From Streptomyces kaniharaensis (GTDB lineage: Bacteria > Actinomycetota > Actinomycetes > Streptomycetales > Streptomycetaceae), in NCBI RefSeq assembly GCF_009569385.1, contig NZ_WBOF01000007.1, positions 20,722-84,721 on the forward strand: DNA of 64,000 bases, written 5' to 3'. Below the pieces are notes generated by a model. That model searched no databases. It worked only from the letters and a program-made list of their open reading frames with translations, and was not told the origin of the DNA. Below, piece by piece: positions 15,958 through 24,716 of this stretch. Within the stretch, counting starts at the first letter, position 1. Each line of letters begins with the position of its first letter. Position numbers and translations under genes: made by a program.

Positions 15958-18276
15958 TTGCGTACCGAGACCGACCCCGGCACGGCACCCGCCGAGGCCG
16001 ACCCGCCGCCGGCTTCCGGCCCCGACACGCCGCCGGAGGGCGACAACGCCGACGGCGAGAAGAAGCCGAACCGGATCACCGCCTTCGCGTCCGGCACCAC
16101 CCGGCGCACCGGCGAGGGCGCCCGGCTGATCGGGCAGTGGCTGGCCCACTGGGCCTCCACCGCCGACCAGTCGAACGACGAGATCCGCCGCCGCCTGGTG
16201 GCCGCCCAGCTCGAGGCCTACACCGAGCGCCGCACCGAGGTGGAGGCCGCGTTCGGCAAGGAGACCAAGAAGGTCGTCCGCCTGGAGGAAGAGGCCGCGG
16301 ACGGCGGCCTCACCCAGGCCCAGCGGGGCCAGCTCACGTTCAGCCGTGAGACGGCGCGCAGGCTGGAGAAGACTCTCAAGGAGATGCGCAAGGCCGACTT
16401 CCGTCCGGTGCAGCCGACCGAGCGTCAGATCGCCAGGGCCCGCTCGTTCGGCCGGCTGCGCCGGGGCGGGGCGCTGATCGGCGCGGCCGGCGGCGCGGCG
16501 GCCGGTGCGGTGAACGCCCCGCCGGCCGGGCTGCTCGCTCTGCTCGCCGCGACCGGCCTGGCCTGGTGGACCGCCGCGCACCCGCCGCGCCTGACCCACC
16601 GCCCGGTCCCCGCCGAGCTGTTGCTGGCCGAGCTCGACCCGCCGGCCAAGCCGGACACCGAGATCGCCGAGGACGGCACCGTCCTGGAGCAGGCCGTGGT
16701 CGAGGATCCGGCGCTGTTCTGCGCGGAGACCGACCGGCTCACCATGGCGATGCTCTCCGCCGGGGCGATCAGCGAAGGCCGTGTCCGGCTGGCGGCCCCG
16801 GACGCACTCACCCGCCTGGCCAACGGCTGGATGGCCAAGGTCGTCCTGCCTAAGGGCGACGGGGCGAACGTCGAGACCGTCCTGCCCAAGCTCGGCAAGA
16901 TCGCGGGCGAGATGGACTCCGATCGAGACCGCTTCTTCATGGAGGCGATCCACGCCAGCGCCGGAGGCAACGCCAAGACGATCGCCGTCGCGATGTTCGA
17001 CACCGACCCGTTCCTCAACGGCGTCCCCTCGCCGCTGGTCGGCGCGACCACCGTAGACGTGTGGAACCGGGGCATCCCGGTCGCCGTCGACGCCTTCGGC
17101 CAGATCGTCTACCTGGTGCTGCGCAACACCAGCCTGTCCCTGGGCGGGGCCTCCCGCTCCGGCAAGGGCGCGGCGCTGCGCGGCATCATCGGCGGCGCGC
17201 TGCTGGACATGAGGGTCAACGTCCGCCTGATCGACGGCAAGGCCCCCGGCCAGGACCGGTGGCGCAACCTCGCCGCCACGTTCATCGACGAGGAGGGCAA
17301 CCGGGGCGCCGAACGGGCGCTGCACCTGCTGGAGGCCGAGGTACGGGAGATGTCCCGCCGAGCGGCGATCCTCAAGAAGTACGGCGTCGAGGACATCAAC
17401 GACCCCAAGCTGATCGACGAACTCGGCGGCCTGGAGCTCGTGGTGATGGACGAGGTGCTGCCGTTCACGGAGAACAAGAAGTTCGGCAACCAGATCAAGC
17501 AGGGCCTGGCCGCGCTGAGCGCGCGGGGCCTGGCCTTCGGCATCATCCTGATCCTCGCCACCCAGGTCATCACCAAGGGCGAGAACGGCGTCATCCCGCG
17601 CCTGGTCTCCGGCAACATCAGCTGGAAGTGGGCCATGCGCACCACCGACACCACCGAGTCGAACATGGCTCTGGCCCCCGGCGCGGCCTCGTCCGGCTGG
17701 GACGCCTCCAAGCTCGACCCCGACATCAAGGGCATGGGCATCCTGTTCGCCGAAGCCGGCTACAAGCGGCTGCGCTCGCTGTGGATCGACGGCGACGACA
17801 TGCTCAAGCTGATCGCCAACGTCACCACCGCCCGCGCGCGGGCCGGACGACTGCGCGGCCAGTGGGACGACCCGATCGAAGCCGCCCTGCACGCCAAGAA
17901 GTGCGGCACCCCGGCGCCGGAACTACCCACCCAGGACGGCACCACGGTGCCCGCGGTCGACCTCACCAAGCCCGGCCCCGCCGACACCGCCGAGGCGCTC
18001 ACCGAGAACGACTGGCAGATCCTCACCGCTACTGCGGACACCTTCGGCGGGCAGCTCAACGTGCTGTGCCGCCAGGTCGCCGAAGCCCTCCAGGCCCAGG
18101 ACGGAACACGCTGGGCCGACACCAGCGCCGCTACGGTGGGTGACACATTCCGGCGTGCGGGCGTGTTCCGCAAGACCGTCCGCGTGGCCGGCCAGCAGTC
18201 CTCCACGGGCGCCGCCCTGGATGACATCCGCGCCCTGATCAAGGAACGGACGGTCGGCCCCGGGCCGACTACCTGA
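15958..18276 (+). CDS. traB: FtsK/SpoIIIE-type conjugative translocase (TraB-like)
   Basis: TTG at 15958 follows GGAGG by 5 bases and gives 772 residues; an upstream extension would run into the previous gene. After a charged coiled-coil-prone N-terminus, two hydrophobic segments lie at about 168-205. The motor domain has Walker A GGASRSGKG (about 396-404) and Walker B VVMDE (Asp498, Glu499); ATQVITKGENGVIP matches the FtsK motif after Walker B. The C-terminus reads as a winged-helix-like domain. TraB proteins form membrane hexamers that move double-stranded plasmid DNA between mycelia and bind short clt repeats through this domain. A repeat cluster that could be its clt lies immediately downstream. 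Family assignment is firm; the specific name follows position and size. Confidence 0.85.
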   Translation: MRTETDPGTAPAEADPPPASGPDTPPEGDNADGEKKPNRITAFASGTTRRTGEGARLIGQWLAHWASTADQSNDEIRRRLVAAQLEAYTERRTEVEAAFGKETKKVVRLEEEAADGGLTQAQRGQLTFSRETARRLEKTLKEMRKADFRPVQPTERQIARARSFGRLRRGGALIGAAGGAAAGAVNAPPAGLLALLAATGLAWWTAAHPPRLTHRPVPAELLLAELDPPAKPDTEIAEDGTVLEQAVVEDPALFCAETDRLTMAMLSAGAISEGRVRLAAPDALTRLANGWMAKVVLPKGDGANVETVLPKLGKIAGEMDSDRDRFFMEAIHASAGGNAKTIAVAMFDTDPFLNGVPSPLVGATTVDVWNRGIPVAVDAFGQIVYLVLRNTSLSLGGASRSGKGAALRGIIGGALLDMRVNVRLIDGKAPGQDRWRNLAATFIDEEGNRGAERALHLLEAEVREMSRRAAILKKYGVEDINDPKLIDELGGLELVVMDEVLPFTENKKFGNQIKQGLAALSARGLAFGIILILATQVITKGENGVIPRLVSGNISWKWAMRTTDTTESNMALAPGAASSGWDASKLDPDIKGMGILFAEAGYKRLRSLWIDGDDMLKLIANVTTARARAGRLRGQWDDPIEAALHAKKCGTPAPELPTQDGTTVPAVDLTKPGPADTAEALTENDWQILTATADTFGGQLNVLCRQVAEALQAQDGTRWADTSAATVGDTFRRAGVFRKTVRVAGQQSSTGAALDDIRALIKERTVGPGPTT

Positions 18277-18385
18277 CCGACTACGGGGTAGCTACCGGCA
18301 ACTTCTCCCGCCGGTAGTCACCCCGTAGTTCCCCCCGTAGTCGGCGCTGTAGTCGGTCGCTGACCTGCGATGTTGTCACGTAGTC
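18267..18385. repeat. GTAGTC/GACTAC repeat cluster, candidate clt
   Basis: GACTAC at 18267 and 18279 (12 bp apart), the palindrome GTAGCTAC at 18288-18295, then GTAGTC at 18314, GTAGTT at 18325, GTAGTC at 18337, 18349 and 18380 (steps of 11, 12, 12 and 31 bp). One further GACTAC is at 18464. Phased short repeats just after traB are what TraB recognises as clt in Streptomyces plasmids, each plasmid having its own repeat sequence. Confidence 0.65.
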
Positions 18386-18636
18386 GGCGAATGGGGCCAA
18401 CACCTTGCCCCCCAGGCCTGAACCCGGTCCAGAGCCGCAACCGGCCCCCTGGGCCGCTGGCGCGACTACACCCCGTCTACACCGCCGCACCGGCCCGCCG
18501 CAGCCAATGCCCACAGCCGGCCGCCACGCTCCAAGCCCAAGTCGCGGACACCCCGCCGATCACGCGGCTACAGCCCTTCCCTATCCCAGCGAATGTGACA
18601 CACAGTCACCCCTCTTGTAGAGGAGAACCCGCTCAG
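18277..18636. other. Intergenic region between traB and the spread-protein gene
   Basis: About 360 bp. The left part is the GTAGTC repeat cluster; the right part (18560-18636) has CTATCCCAGCGAATGTGACAC and ends with GTAGAGGAGAA, the ribosome binding site for ATG 18637. No gene is supported. Confidence 0.55.
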
Positions 18637-21345
18637 ATGAGCCCGACCAGGACCACCAACCGGCGCTCGCGCAAGGCCTCCCCCGCCAAGCCGGCACCCC
18701 GCCGCCAGGCCCCGGCCGCCACCCCGGAGACGACCGCGCCGAGCCCTCCCGAGGCCTGCCAGACCGACCAGCCCGCCCTCCCCGAACCCGTCGCGGCCCG
18801 GCCCGCCGCCGACCCCGTCCTCGCCGACGCGGCGGACCGCGCCGCCGACGTCCTGGCACTCGCCGAGGACCAGGCGCTCGCCTTCCTCAAGCGCGCCACC
18901 GCCACCGCCGGCCGCGACCTGGCGACCGCCGAGCAGTGGGCGGCCGAGGCCGAGCAGCTGCGCGCGGACGCCGCCGCCGAGGCTGAGTCGGTCATGCAGC
19001 GTGCCGACCTGGCGGTCCGGCAGATCCTCGACATGGCCAACGACCAGGCCGACCTGATCCTCCAGTACGCCCGGGAACAGCGCGAGGAGGCCGACGCCGA
19101 CGCCCACGCGGCCACCGACCGGCTGCTCGAGGAGGCCACCCAGCGGGCCGCGGAGCTGCAGGCCGAGGCCGAACAGCGCGCCGCCGCCGTCCGCGCCCAG
19201 GCCGAGCAGGACGCCGAACGGATCATCGCCGACGCCGAGGAGCAGGCCCGCCTGCTGGCGGCCGGCATCACCGCCGACGCCGAGGAGAAGGCCGACAAGC
19301 TGCTCGGCGAGGCCGAGCAGCGCGCCCAGACGATCCTCGCCGACGCGCAGGCGCAGACCACCACCCTGCTCGCCGACACCGAGCAGGCCGCGGCCGCCCT
19401 CACCCAGGCCGCCGAGGAGCAGGCCGAGGCGGTGCGCAGCGAGGCGGCCGAGCAGGCCCGCCAGTGCGGCGTCCAGGCCGAGGAACTGCTCGCCGACGCC
19501 GAGGAGAAGGCCGGCGCCCTCACCCGCGCAGCCGAGGAAGCGGCCGAGCAGGTCCGCGCCCAGGCGCAGCGCGACGTCACCGACCTGCGTGCTCAGGCGG
19601 AGCGGCACGCGGGGAAGATCCGCGAGGACGCCGCCCAGCAGGCCGACACCGTGCTCGCCAACGCCCGTACCCGGGCCGATGGGCTGCTCGCGCAGGCCCG
19701 CGAGCAGGCTGAGGAACTGCGGCGCAGCGCGCAGGCCGATGCCGACCGGGTGCGCGGCGAGGTCCGCCGCCTGCGGGAGGAAGCGGACCGGGAGGTCGAC
19801 CAGGCCACCGACGCCGCGCGGGAGGTGCGGACCAGGGCGACGGCTGAGGCCGACCAGCAGCGCGCTCAGGCCGTCGCCGAGGCGGCGCGGCTGCGGGGCG
19901 AGGCCGAGCAGGAGGCCAGCCGGATCCGCCGGGAGGCGGAGAAGGCAGCGGCCGCGGACAAGGCCCAGGCAGCCAAGGCACTGGAGAAGGCGCAGCAGCT
20001 GGAGGCCGAGGCCGAGGACACGCAGGCGCTGGCCCTCCAGGAGCTCGCCTCGGCACGCGAGGTGCTGCGGCAGGCCACCAGCCGTACCGCCCGCAAGCTG
20101 GAGCGCCGCCGTCTCAAGCGGGAGGCCAAGACCGCCGAGCGGGCCGGGCGCATCACGCTCGCTGGCCGGATGAAGGCGTTCCTCAAGGCCAACGCACGCA
20201 GGTTGCTGGCCATCGTGCCGATCACCGCGCCGATGGCTGTCGCCTGGACCGGTCAGGCCGGCTTCGCCCACGACGTCCTCGGCTGGATCTTCCCCGCGAC
20301 GATCCTGTTCGCCGCCGCATGGGAGCTGTCCACCGCGTTCGTCGCGTGGATGTACCACGAGGCCCGCCAGAGCGGCGACAGCGGCACCCTGTACCGGGTC
20401 GGGACGTGGGTGTTCGCGATCGGCGCGGCCGTCATGAACTACTGGCACGCCTCGGCCACCGTCATCGGCCAGCAGTGGGACCCGGTCGCGCGGAAGATGG
20501 TGGACCAGGTCACCTACTGGGAGCCCACGCCGAAGGCCGTGGCGTTCTCGGTGATGAGCATCACTGGCATGGTGCTGTGGGAGTTCTACGCCCGGCTGAT
20601 CCACCGCAAGAAGCTCCGTGCGGACGGCAAGGTCGCCAAGTCGCGGCCGACCATCGGAGCGATCCGCTGGATCCGCTACCCGGCGCACTCCTTCACCGCG
20701 TGGTCGCTGGCGATCACGGACGAGTCGCTGTCGACGGTGGAGCTTGCCTGGACGGCGGCGGCGAACCACCGCGCGGTGGTTCGCCGAACTGGCTTCGGAC
20801 CGGTTCGCCGGTTCGTCGCCGGGATGATCGGCGTCGGCGACTGGGTGCCGGTTCGCGGACTGCCCCGCATCCCAAACTCCAGCCTCGCCATCGCCCTCGA
20901 CGGTTCGGCGAACCCGGCCGCCATCCCGCAGTTCGCGGTTCGCCTCACCCGCGCCAGTTCGCCGAACTACAACCCGAACCGCTCCGGCGGTTCGGCGAAC
21001 CACGCCCTGCCCGCAGCACGAACCGGCGAACCGACCGCGCGCCGCGAACTGGAAGCCGCGGACCACAGCACAGCCAACCGCGAACGGGCCCCGGCGGACC
21101 CCGAACCGCGAACCGCCACTGAGCAGGCACAACCTGCCACCGTCCAGGCCGGTTCGAACCGGCGCAGCGCCGCGCAGCTCCTCGCGGAGCAGCAGGTTCA
21201 GCAGGTTCTCGAACTGATCGAGACCCACGGCTACGACACGGTCGACCTCGACTACGTCATGACGAACCTCGACATGAAGAAGACCACCGCGCACCACCGC
21301 CTCGCCGACGCCCGCAAGGAGTTCGCGAACCGCGTCACGGCCTGA
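18637..21345 (+). CDS. DUF2637 (SpdB2-like) membrane protein with ~450-residue coiled coil
   Basis: AGAGGAG precedes ATG 18637; product 902 residues. Residues about 70-530 are one almost uninterrupted Ala/Glu/Gln/Arg coiled coil (repeated AEEQA, AEAEQ-type heptads). A DUF2637-type membrane domain with three or four helices follows (about 530-660; FAHDVLGWIFPATILFAAAW, VFAIGAAVMNYWHA). A long Pro/Ser-rich linker leads to a C-terminal HTH-like segment (QLLAEQQVQQVLELIETHGY to LADARKEF). DUF2637 is the membrane part of SpdB2 spread proteins; such a huge coiled coil is unusual and suggests a filament or spacer at the hyphal membrane, or an interaction with tip-located coiled-coil proteins. The 3' quarter is saturated with GCGAACC motifs. 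Confidence 0.75.
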   Translation: MSPTRTTNRRSRKASPAKPAPRRQAPAATPETTAPSPPEACQTDQPALPEPVAARPAADPVLADAADRAADVLALAEDQALAFLKRATATAGRDLATAEQWAAEAEQLRADAAAEAESVMQRADLAVRQILDMANDQADLILQYAREQREEADADAHAATDRLLEEATQRAAELQAEAEQRAAAVRAQAEQDAERIIADAEEQARLLAAGITADAEEKADKLLGEAEQRAQTILADAQAQTTTLLADTEQAAAALTQAAEEQAEAVRSEAAEQARQCGVQAEELLADAEEKAGALTRAAEEAAEQVRAQAQRDVTDLRAQAERHAGKIREDAAQQADTVLANARTRADGLLAQAREQAEELRRSAQADADRVRGEVRRLREEADREVDQATDAAREVRTRATAEADQQRAQAVAEAARLRGEAEQEASRIRREAEKAAAADKAQAAKALEKAQQLEAEAEDTQALALQELASAREVLRQATSRTARKLERRRLKREAKTAERAGRITLAGRMKAFLKANARRLLAIVPITAPMAVAWTGQAGFAHDVLGWIFPATILFAAAWELSTAFVAWMYHEARQSGDSGTLYRVGTWVFAIGAAVMNYWHASATVIGQQWDPVARKMVDQVTYWEPTPKAVAFSVMSITGMVLWEFYARLIHRKKLRADGKVAKSRPTIGAIRWIRYPAHSFTAWSLAITDESLSTVELAWTAAANHRAVVRRTGFGPVRRFVAGMIGVGDWVPVRGLPRIPNSSLAIALDGSANPAAIPQFAVRLTRASSPNYNPNRSGGSANHALPAARTGEPTARRELEAADHSTANRERAPADPEPRTATEQAQPATVQAGSNRRSAAQLLAEQQVQQVLELIETHGYDTVDLDYVMTNLDMKKTTAHHRLADARKEFANRVTA

Positions 21346-21540
21346 CCGTGAACCGCGAACTCGATCCGGCGAACCGCGAACCGGATCAGGCGAACCGCGA
21401 ACCGGTTCACCACCCCGTACCGCGAACCACATGAGACGGCCCCGGGATGAACGAACCATCCCGGGGCCGGTTCGGGCACCACGTGCCCGGCGGGCCGGTC
21501 TCGTCCCCGGCCCGCCCCCCATCGTCCCGCACCGCGAACC
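20761..21540. repeat. Dense GCGAACC/GGTTCGC heptamer array
   Basis: I count about 16 exact heptamers GCGAACC or its complement between 20761 and 21540, plus many one-mismatch copies. The densest part is 21324-21428, where pairs are spaced 7 bp (for example 21369/21376 and 21390/21397). The array starts inside the 3' part of the coiled-coil gene and continues past its stop through the terminator into the next leader. Coding need alone does not explain it because it continues in non-coding DNA. Confidence 0.7.
21437..21469 (+). terminator. 13-bp perfect hairpin after spread-protein gene
   Basis: CGGCCCCGGGATG (21437-21449), loop AACGAAC, CATCCCGGGGCCG (21457-21469), 90 bp after the stop. No T-run follows, as is common in actinobacteria. 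Confidence 0.65.
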
Positions 21541-21577
21541 ACCCCTCCGAACCCGTTCCCGAAAGGAAGTACTGCCC

Positions 21578-21814
21578 TTGTTCGCCATAGAGCGTGACGC
21601 CCGGATCGCCGTCCTGCGCAAGACCCACTACGAGCGCAGCCAGACCCTGGTCAACGTCCCCGTCGGCACCCGCTCCCACGGCAGGCTCCTCGTCGAATGC
21701 GAGGACATCAGCGACGAGATCGACCGCCTCAAGCGCTGCATCAACATCCCTCGCTCCGTTGCCATGACCGTGCCCGTGCTGCTCGCCGTCCTGGTCCTCG
21801 CCCTCGTCAGCTGA
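21578..21814 (+). CDS. 78-aa tail-anchored membrane protein
   Basis: GAAAGGAAG lies 8 bases before TTG 21578. The soluble, charged N-terminal part (residues 1-58, with IERDARIAVLRKTHYERSQ) precedes a single C-terminal transmembrane helix (SVAMTVPVLLAVLVLALVS), so it is probably tail-anchored. No family recognised. It follows the terminator and begins the next group of accessory genes. Confidence 0.65.
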   Translation: MFAIERDARIAVLRKTHYERSQTLVNVPVGTRSHGRLLVECEDISDEIDRLKRCINIPRSVAMTVPVLLAVLVLALVS

Positions 21815-21940
21815 CCGGCCGACCGGCCTCGCCCCCGGCCCGCACCGCCCGCCCGGCACCCAGCCCGGCGGGCGGCGCGCCCCCGGGCACGGGGCCGGCC
21901 GCCCGGCCACCACCCGACCCCGCCACCACGAGGAGCCCCC

Positions 21941-22444
21941 GTGAACTTCACCTACGACCCCGGCACTGCCGTCGTCCTGGTCGGCCTGTCCGGCGCCGGC
22001 AAGTCCTTCTTCGCGCAGCGCCGGTGGCCCGCCACCTGGCGGCTCAACCTCGACACCTACCGCGCCATGGCCACCGACAGCGAGGCCGATCAGTCCGCCA
22101 CCCCGGTCGCCGCCCAGATCCAGGACCTGCTCCTGGACGCCCGCCTCTCCCGCGGCCTCACCACGATCGTGGACTCGACCGGACTGCTCCCCCACGTGCG
22201 CGCCCACCTGCTCGCTCGCGCCCGCTACTGGCAGCGCCCTGCGGCCGCCGTGCTGTTTGACGTGTCCCTTGACCTGTGCAGGCGCCAGAACACGGGCCGC
22301 ACCCGCGTCGTACCGGACCACGTCCTGGCCGAACAGCACCGCCACCTGCCTACCGCTGACCAACTCCTCGTCGAAGGCTTCCGCTTCGTAGACCGCATCA
22401 CCACCGCCTCCCCCGCCTACCTCGAACCGGCCCACGCTCGCTGA
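21941..22444 (+). CDS. Polynucleotide-kinase-like P-loop kinase (AAA_33)
   Basis: GTG 21941 with GAGGAG upstream; 167 residues. Walker A is GLSGAGKSFFA (about residues 15-25), then LNLDTYRAM, which fits the LDxxR substrate-binding motif of T4 Pnk-type 5' kinases. IVDSTGL follows as Walker B, and the lid includes RRQNTGRTRVV. The family phosphorylates 5'-OH ends of RNA/DNA or small molecules. Length is that of a kinase domain alone, without a phosphatase. Its neighbours (EEP phosphatase, HAD-ASCH, RapZ-C) suggest RNA or nucleotide processing, but the substrate is not shown. Confidence 0.75.
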   Translation: MNFTYDPGTAVVLVGLSGAGKSFFAQRRWPATWRLNLDTYRAMATDSEADQSATPVAAQIQDLLLDARLSRGLTTIVDSTGLLPHVRAHLLARARYWQRPAAAVLFDVSLDLCRRQNTGRTRVVPDHVLAEQHRHLPTADQLLVEGFRFVDRITTASPAYLEPAHAR

Positions 22445-22605
22445 CCACCGGACCCCGGCCTCCCGGGCTGTCCTCCCACCTCACCCGACCACCCAGGTCA
22501 GCACGGTGGCCGGCCGTCACCCGGACCGGTCGAAAGTCACCAACTCCCGGACCGAGCCCCGCACCACTGCCGAAAATCACCCGCACCACTCACGAAGGGA
22601 ACCTG

Positions 22606-22983
22606 ATGCACCACTTCGTCACTCTGTCCGGCGTCGCCGCCGTCCTCCTGGCCGTGTGGGCCGTCCAGCTGACCGTGCTGGCCCTCCACCTCCGCTACGC
22701 CATCCACCACGGCGTCCGCACCAGCTTTACCAACAGCTCCGAAGAGGCCCTGCAGATCGCCTGCTTCGTCGCCACGCTGGTCAGTGCCATCGGTGGGGGA
22801 GTCGCCTTCGGCGCCGGCCTCCATGCCACCGCCTGGGGATGGGCCCAGGTGATCCTCGCCATCGGCACGTCGGTGTCCTACCAGCTCCTGGTCTACGCCA
22901 CCGGCTGGGACATGAAGACCTGGTGGCACAAGCGGAAGACGGGCAAGGCCGGCGGCACCGAAGGAGTCGTCGAAACGGCCTGA
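22606..22983 (+). CDS. 125-aa membrane protein
   Basis: GAAGGGA precedes ATG 22606. Three hydrophobic helices are visible: about 5-28 (LSGVAAVLLAVWAVQLTVL), 50-70 and 78-97. The C-terminus is basic (HKRKTGKAGG). A His-rich loop (HLRYAIHHGVR) follows the first helix. A hairpin terminator follows 27 bp after the stop. Function unknown. Confidence 0.6.
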   Translation: MHHFVTLSGVAAVLLAVWAVQLTVLALHLRYAIHHGVRTSFTNSSEEALQIACFVATLVSAIGGGVAFGAGLHATAWGWAQVILAIGTSVSYQLLVYATGWDMKTWWHKRKTGKAGGTEGVVETA

Positions 22984-23009
22984 CGCCCCAGCCTGACGCC
23001 CTTCACCCG

Positions 23010-23040
23010 GGCCTCCTGCTCCACCCCGGAGCGGGAGGCC
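23010..23040 (+). terminator. Terminator after membrane-protein gene
   Basis: GGCCTCCTGCTCC (23010-23022), loop ACCCC, GGAGCGGGAGGCC (23028-23040): 13 pairs with one wobble, followed by CTTTCCC. Confidence 0.7.
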
Positions 23041-23250
23041 CTTTCCCTGCCCGCACTGAGCGAAGGCCGATCCCGGCGGCCCCGAGCACGAGGCCTCGCC
23101 CCACCGCCGCAGCCTGACCCGCGCACCGAGCGGACCGCCGTCGCCGGCCCCGGGCCCCGACCGCACCCAGCGGCCGGCACCGCCGGGACTGGCGCGGCTG
23201 CCCGGTCACCCGACCCGCAGACCCCATCCCAGTAAGGAGAGATCGCCGGT

Positions 23251-23649
23251 ATGACCGACAACCTGCCCCGTCTCACCGCCGCCCCCGACCTCGCCCTGGT
23301 CACCGTGGACGGCGTCATCACCGAGATGAGCGGCTACAACCCCCGCCAGCTCGTCCTCACCGACGACACCGGCAGCATCGACATCACCGTCCCCGCCGGC
23401 TGCCTCGGCGGACCCGCCGTCAACGACGCCGCCAGGCTCGTCGGCACTTACGCCGTCGTCGCCGGCCGCCGGGAGGACACCGGCCACGTCCTGGCCGCCG
23501 TCGTCCAGCTCGCCGAGCGCACCGCCGCCCGAGACCTGCTCATCCCCGCCACGCTCTCCGGCCTGTCCGAGAACGTCGTCCAGCTGCTGGCCACCACCAC
23601 CGCCATCACGCCCCGCGCCCTGCCGCCCGGGCCCCGCACCGCCAACTGA
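23251..23649 (+). CDS. Small OB-fold-like protein
   Basis: AAGGAGA precedes ATG 23251; 132 residues. Residues 15-95 read as five short strands: LVTVDGVITEMSG, RQLVLTDDTGSIDITVP, ARLVGTYAVVAGRRE, HVLAAVVQL. This resembles OB-fold nucleic-acid-binding domains (VxGxI...VxLxDxTGxI). The C-terminal part is helical. An ssDNA or RNA binding role would fit the nearby clamp- and kinase-like genes but is inferred. Confidence 0.55.
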   Translation: MTDNLPRLTAAPDLALVTVDGVITEMSGYNPRQLVLTDDTGSIDITVPAGCLGGPAVNDAARLVGTYAVVAGRREDTGHVLAAVVQLAERTAARDLLIPATLSGLSENVVQLLATTTAITPRALPPGPRTAN

Positions 23650-23753
23650 TCCAACCGAATAGCCCCGCCGCCACCCGCCGCCCGACCACTGGGCCGCGGG
23701 TGGCGGCGCACCCAGCCCTTCCCACACCACTTCGAAAGACACCGACCCAACCG

Positions 23754-24344
23754 ATGCAGATCAACGACACCCGGATCCTGGCCGCCGCCGACACCGTCGC
23801 CAAGCTGATCGTCGACCTGACCCCGGACCCCTTCGACAACCTGCTGCGCCGCGACGACGCCTACACCGTCCTCCTGGCGGCACTCGGCCACCTGGAGGCG
23901 TCCGGCCGTCGCCAGACCAGCGTTGGCGAGCTGTACGCGATGACGCGCCTGGTCCCCAGCGGGCAGGTCCTCGGCAGCCACGACCGCCTGATGGTCCTTC
24001 TGGAGCAGGCCGCCGACCACGGCCGCATCCGCCTCGACCACGGCCAGGTCCACATCGGCGACGCGCCGACCGGCGGCGGCCCCGGCCACGTCTGGATGCG
24101 CCAGCTCACCCAGGGCGGCGCCCACGTCGAGCTGATCGGCGCCGAGCCCTGGGCGGTCGGCACCCACTGCCACGACGAGACGAAGGCGTGGTGGTACTGC
24201 ACCGGCTGCCGCCACGGCCTCGGACAGGCCGGCGCGATGTACGTCTACGCGGTTCGCCAGCAGGTCAGCGACCACGCCGACCAGTGCCCTTTCCTGCCCC
24301 CGCTGCCCGAGGTCTTCCCGGCGCCGGTGCGCGCGCTCGACTGA
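23754..24344 (+). CDS. Hypothetical protein with C-terminal Cys/His motif
   Basis: ATG 23754 gives 196 residues; the upstream ribosome binding site is weak (GAAAGA). The N-terminal 100 residues are helical with LLRRDDAYTVLLAALGHLE and a possible helix-turn-helix (TSVGELYAMTRLVPSGQVL). The C-terminal part has HCHDETKAWWYCTGCRHG (about residues 140-157), a likely metal site. It is followed by a very stable terminator, so it appears to be its own unit. No family recognised. Confidence 0.6.
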   Translation: MQINDTRILAAADTVAKLIVDLTPDPFDNLLRRDDAYTVLLAALGHLEASGRRQTSVGELYAMTRLVPSGQVLGSHDRLMVLLEQAADHGRIRLDHGQVHIGDAPTGGGPGHVWMRQLTQGGAHVELIGAEPWAVGTHCHDETKAWWYCTGCRHGLGQAGAMYVYAVRQQVSDHADQCPFLPPLPEVFPAPVRALD

Positions 24345-24353
24345 CCCGGCAGC

Positions 24354-24387
24354 GGTCCCGGGCACCGGATCGCCGGTGCCCGGGACC
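24354..24387 (+). terminator. 15-bp perfect terminator hairpin
   Basis: GGTCCCGGGCACCGG (24354-24368), loop ATCG, CCGGTGCCCGGGACC (24373-24387), starting 9 bp after the stop of 23754-24344. Confidence 0.75.
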
Positions 24388-24433
24388 CGTGCCGCCCGCT
24401 GACCGCCACCAACCACTCGAGGAGCCTGCCGCC

Positions 24434-24688
24434 TTGAACGAAGCCGCCCGCCACGGCCTCCAGGCCCGCGACCCGGACCCGGAGATCGACCGCGAGTTCC
24501 AGGCCCACGCCCTGGACGCCGCCCAGCTCGCCGACGCCGCCCGCCACTACGCCGCCCGCCTCATCTACGGCGTGCGGCCCGAGGACGCCGACCACCTGGC
24601 CGCGCTCGCCGCGCGCCTGTCCCGCCAGGCCCGCCGCATCGATGGCATGCGCGCCATCGCCCGCCGCCCCCAACAGCCCACCACCTGA
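24434..24688 (+). CDS. 84-aa helical hypothetical
   Basis: GAGGAG 9-10 bases before TTG 24434. The product is acidic then Ala/Arg-rich and wholly helical (LDAAQLADAARHYAARLIYG; AALAARLSRQARRIDGM). It ends 28 bp before the clamp-like gene and is probably co-transcribed. No known motif. Confidence 0.6.
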   Translation: MNEAARHGLQARDPDPEIDREFQAHALDAAQLADAARHYAARLIYGVRPEDADHLAALAARLSRQARRIDGMRAIARRPQQPTT

Positions 24689-24716
24689 ACCCCAACCCGG
24701 AAGGACACACACGCCC

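Noticed and set aside
20761..21540. CRISPR-like array
   Set aside because: The repeats are 7 bp, in both orientations and irregularly spaced, with no spacers or cas genes.
18568..21621. Very long leftward open frame (about 1,000 codons) opposite the coiled-coil gene
   Set aside because: It is the mirror of a GC-rich coiled-coil gene: Gly/Leu/Val low complexity, no ribosome binding site, and the rightward frame has clear domains.
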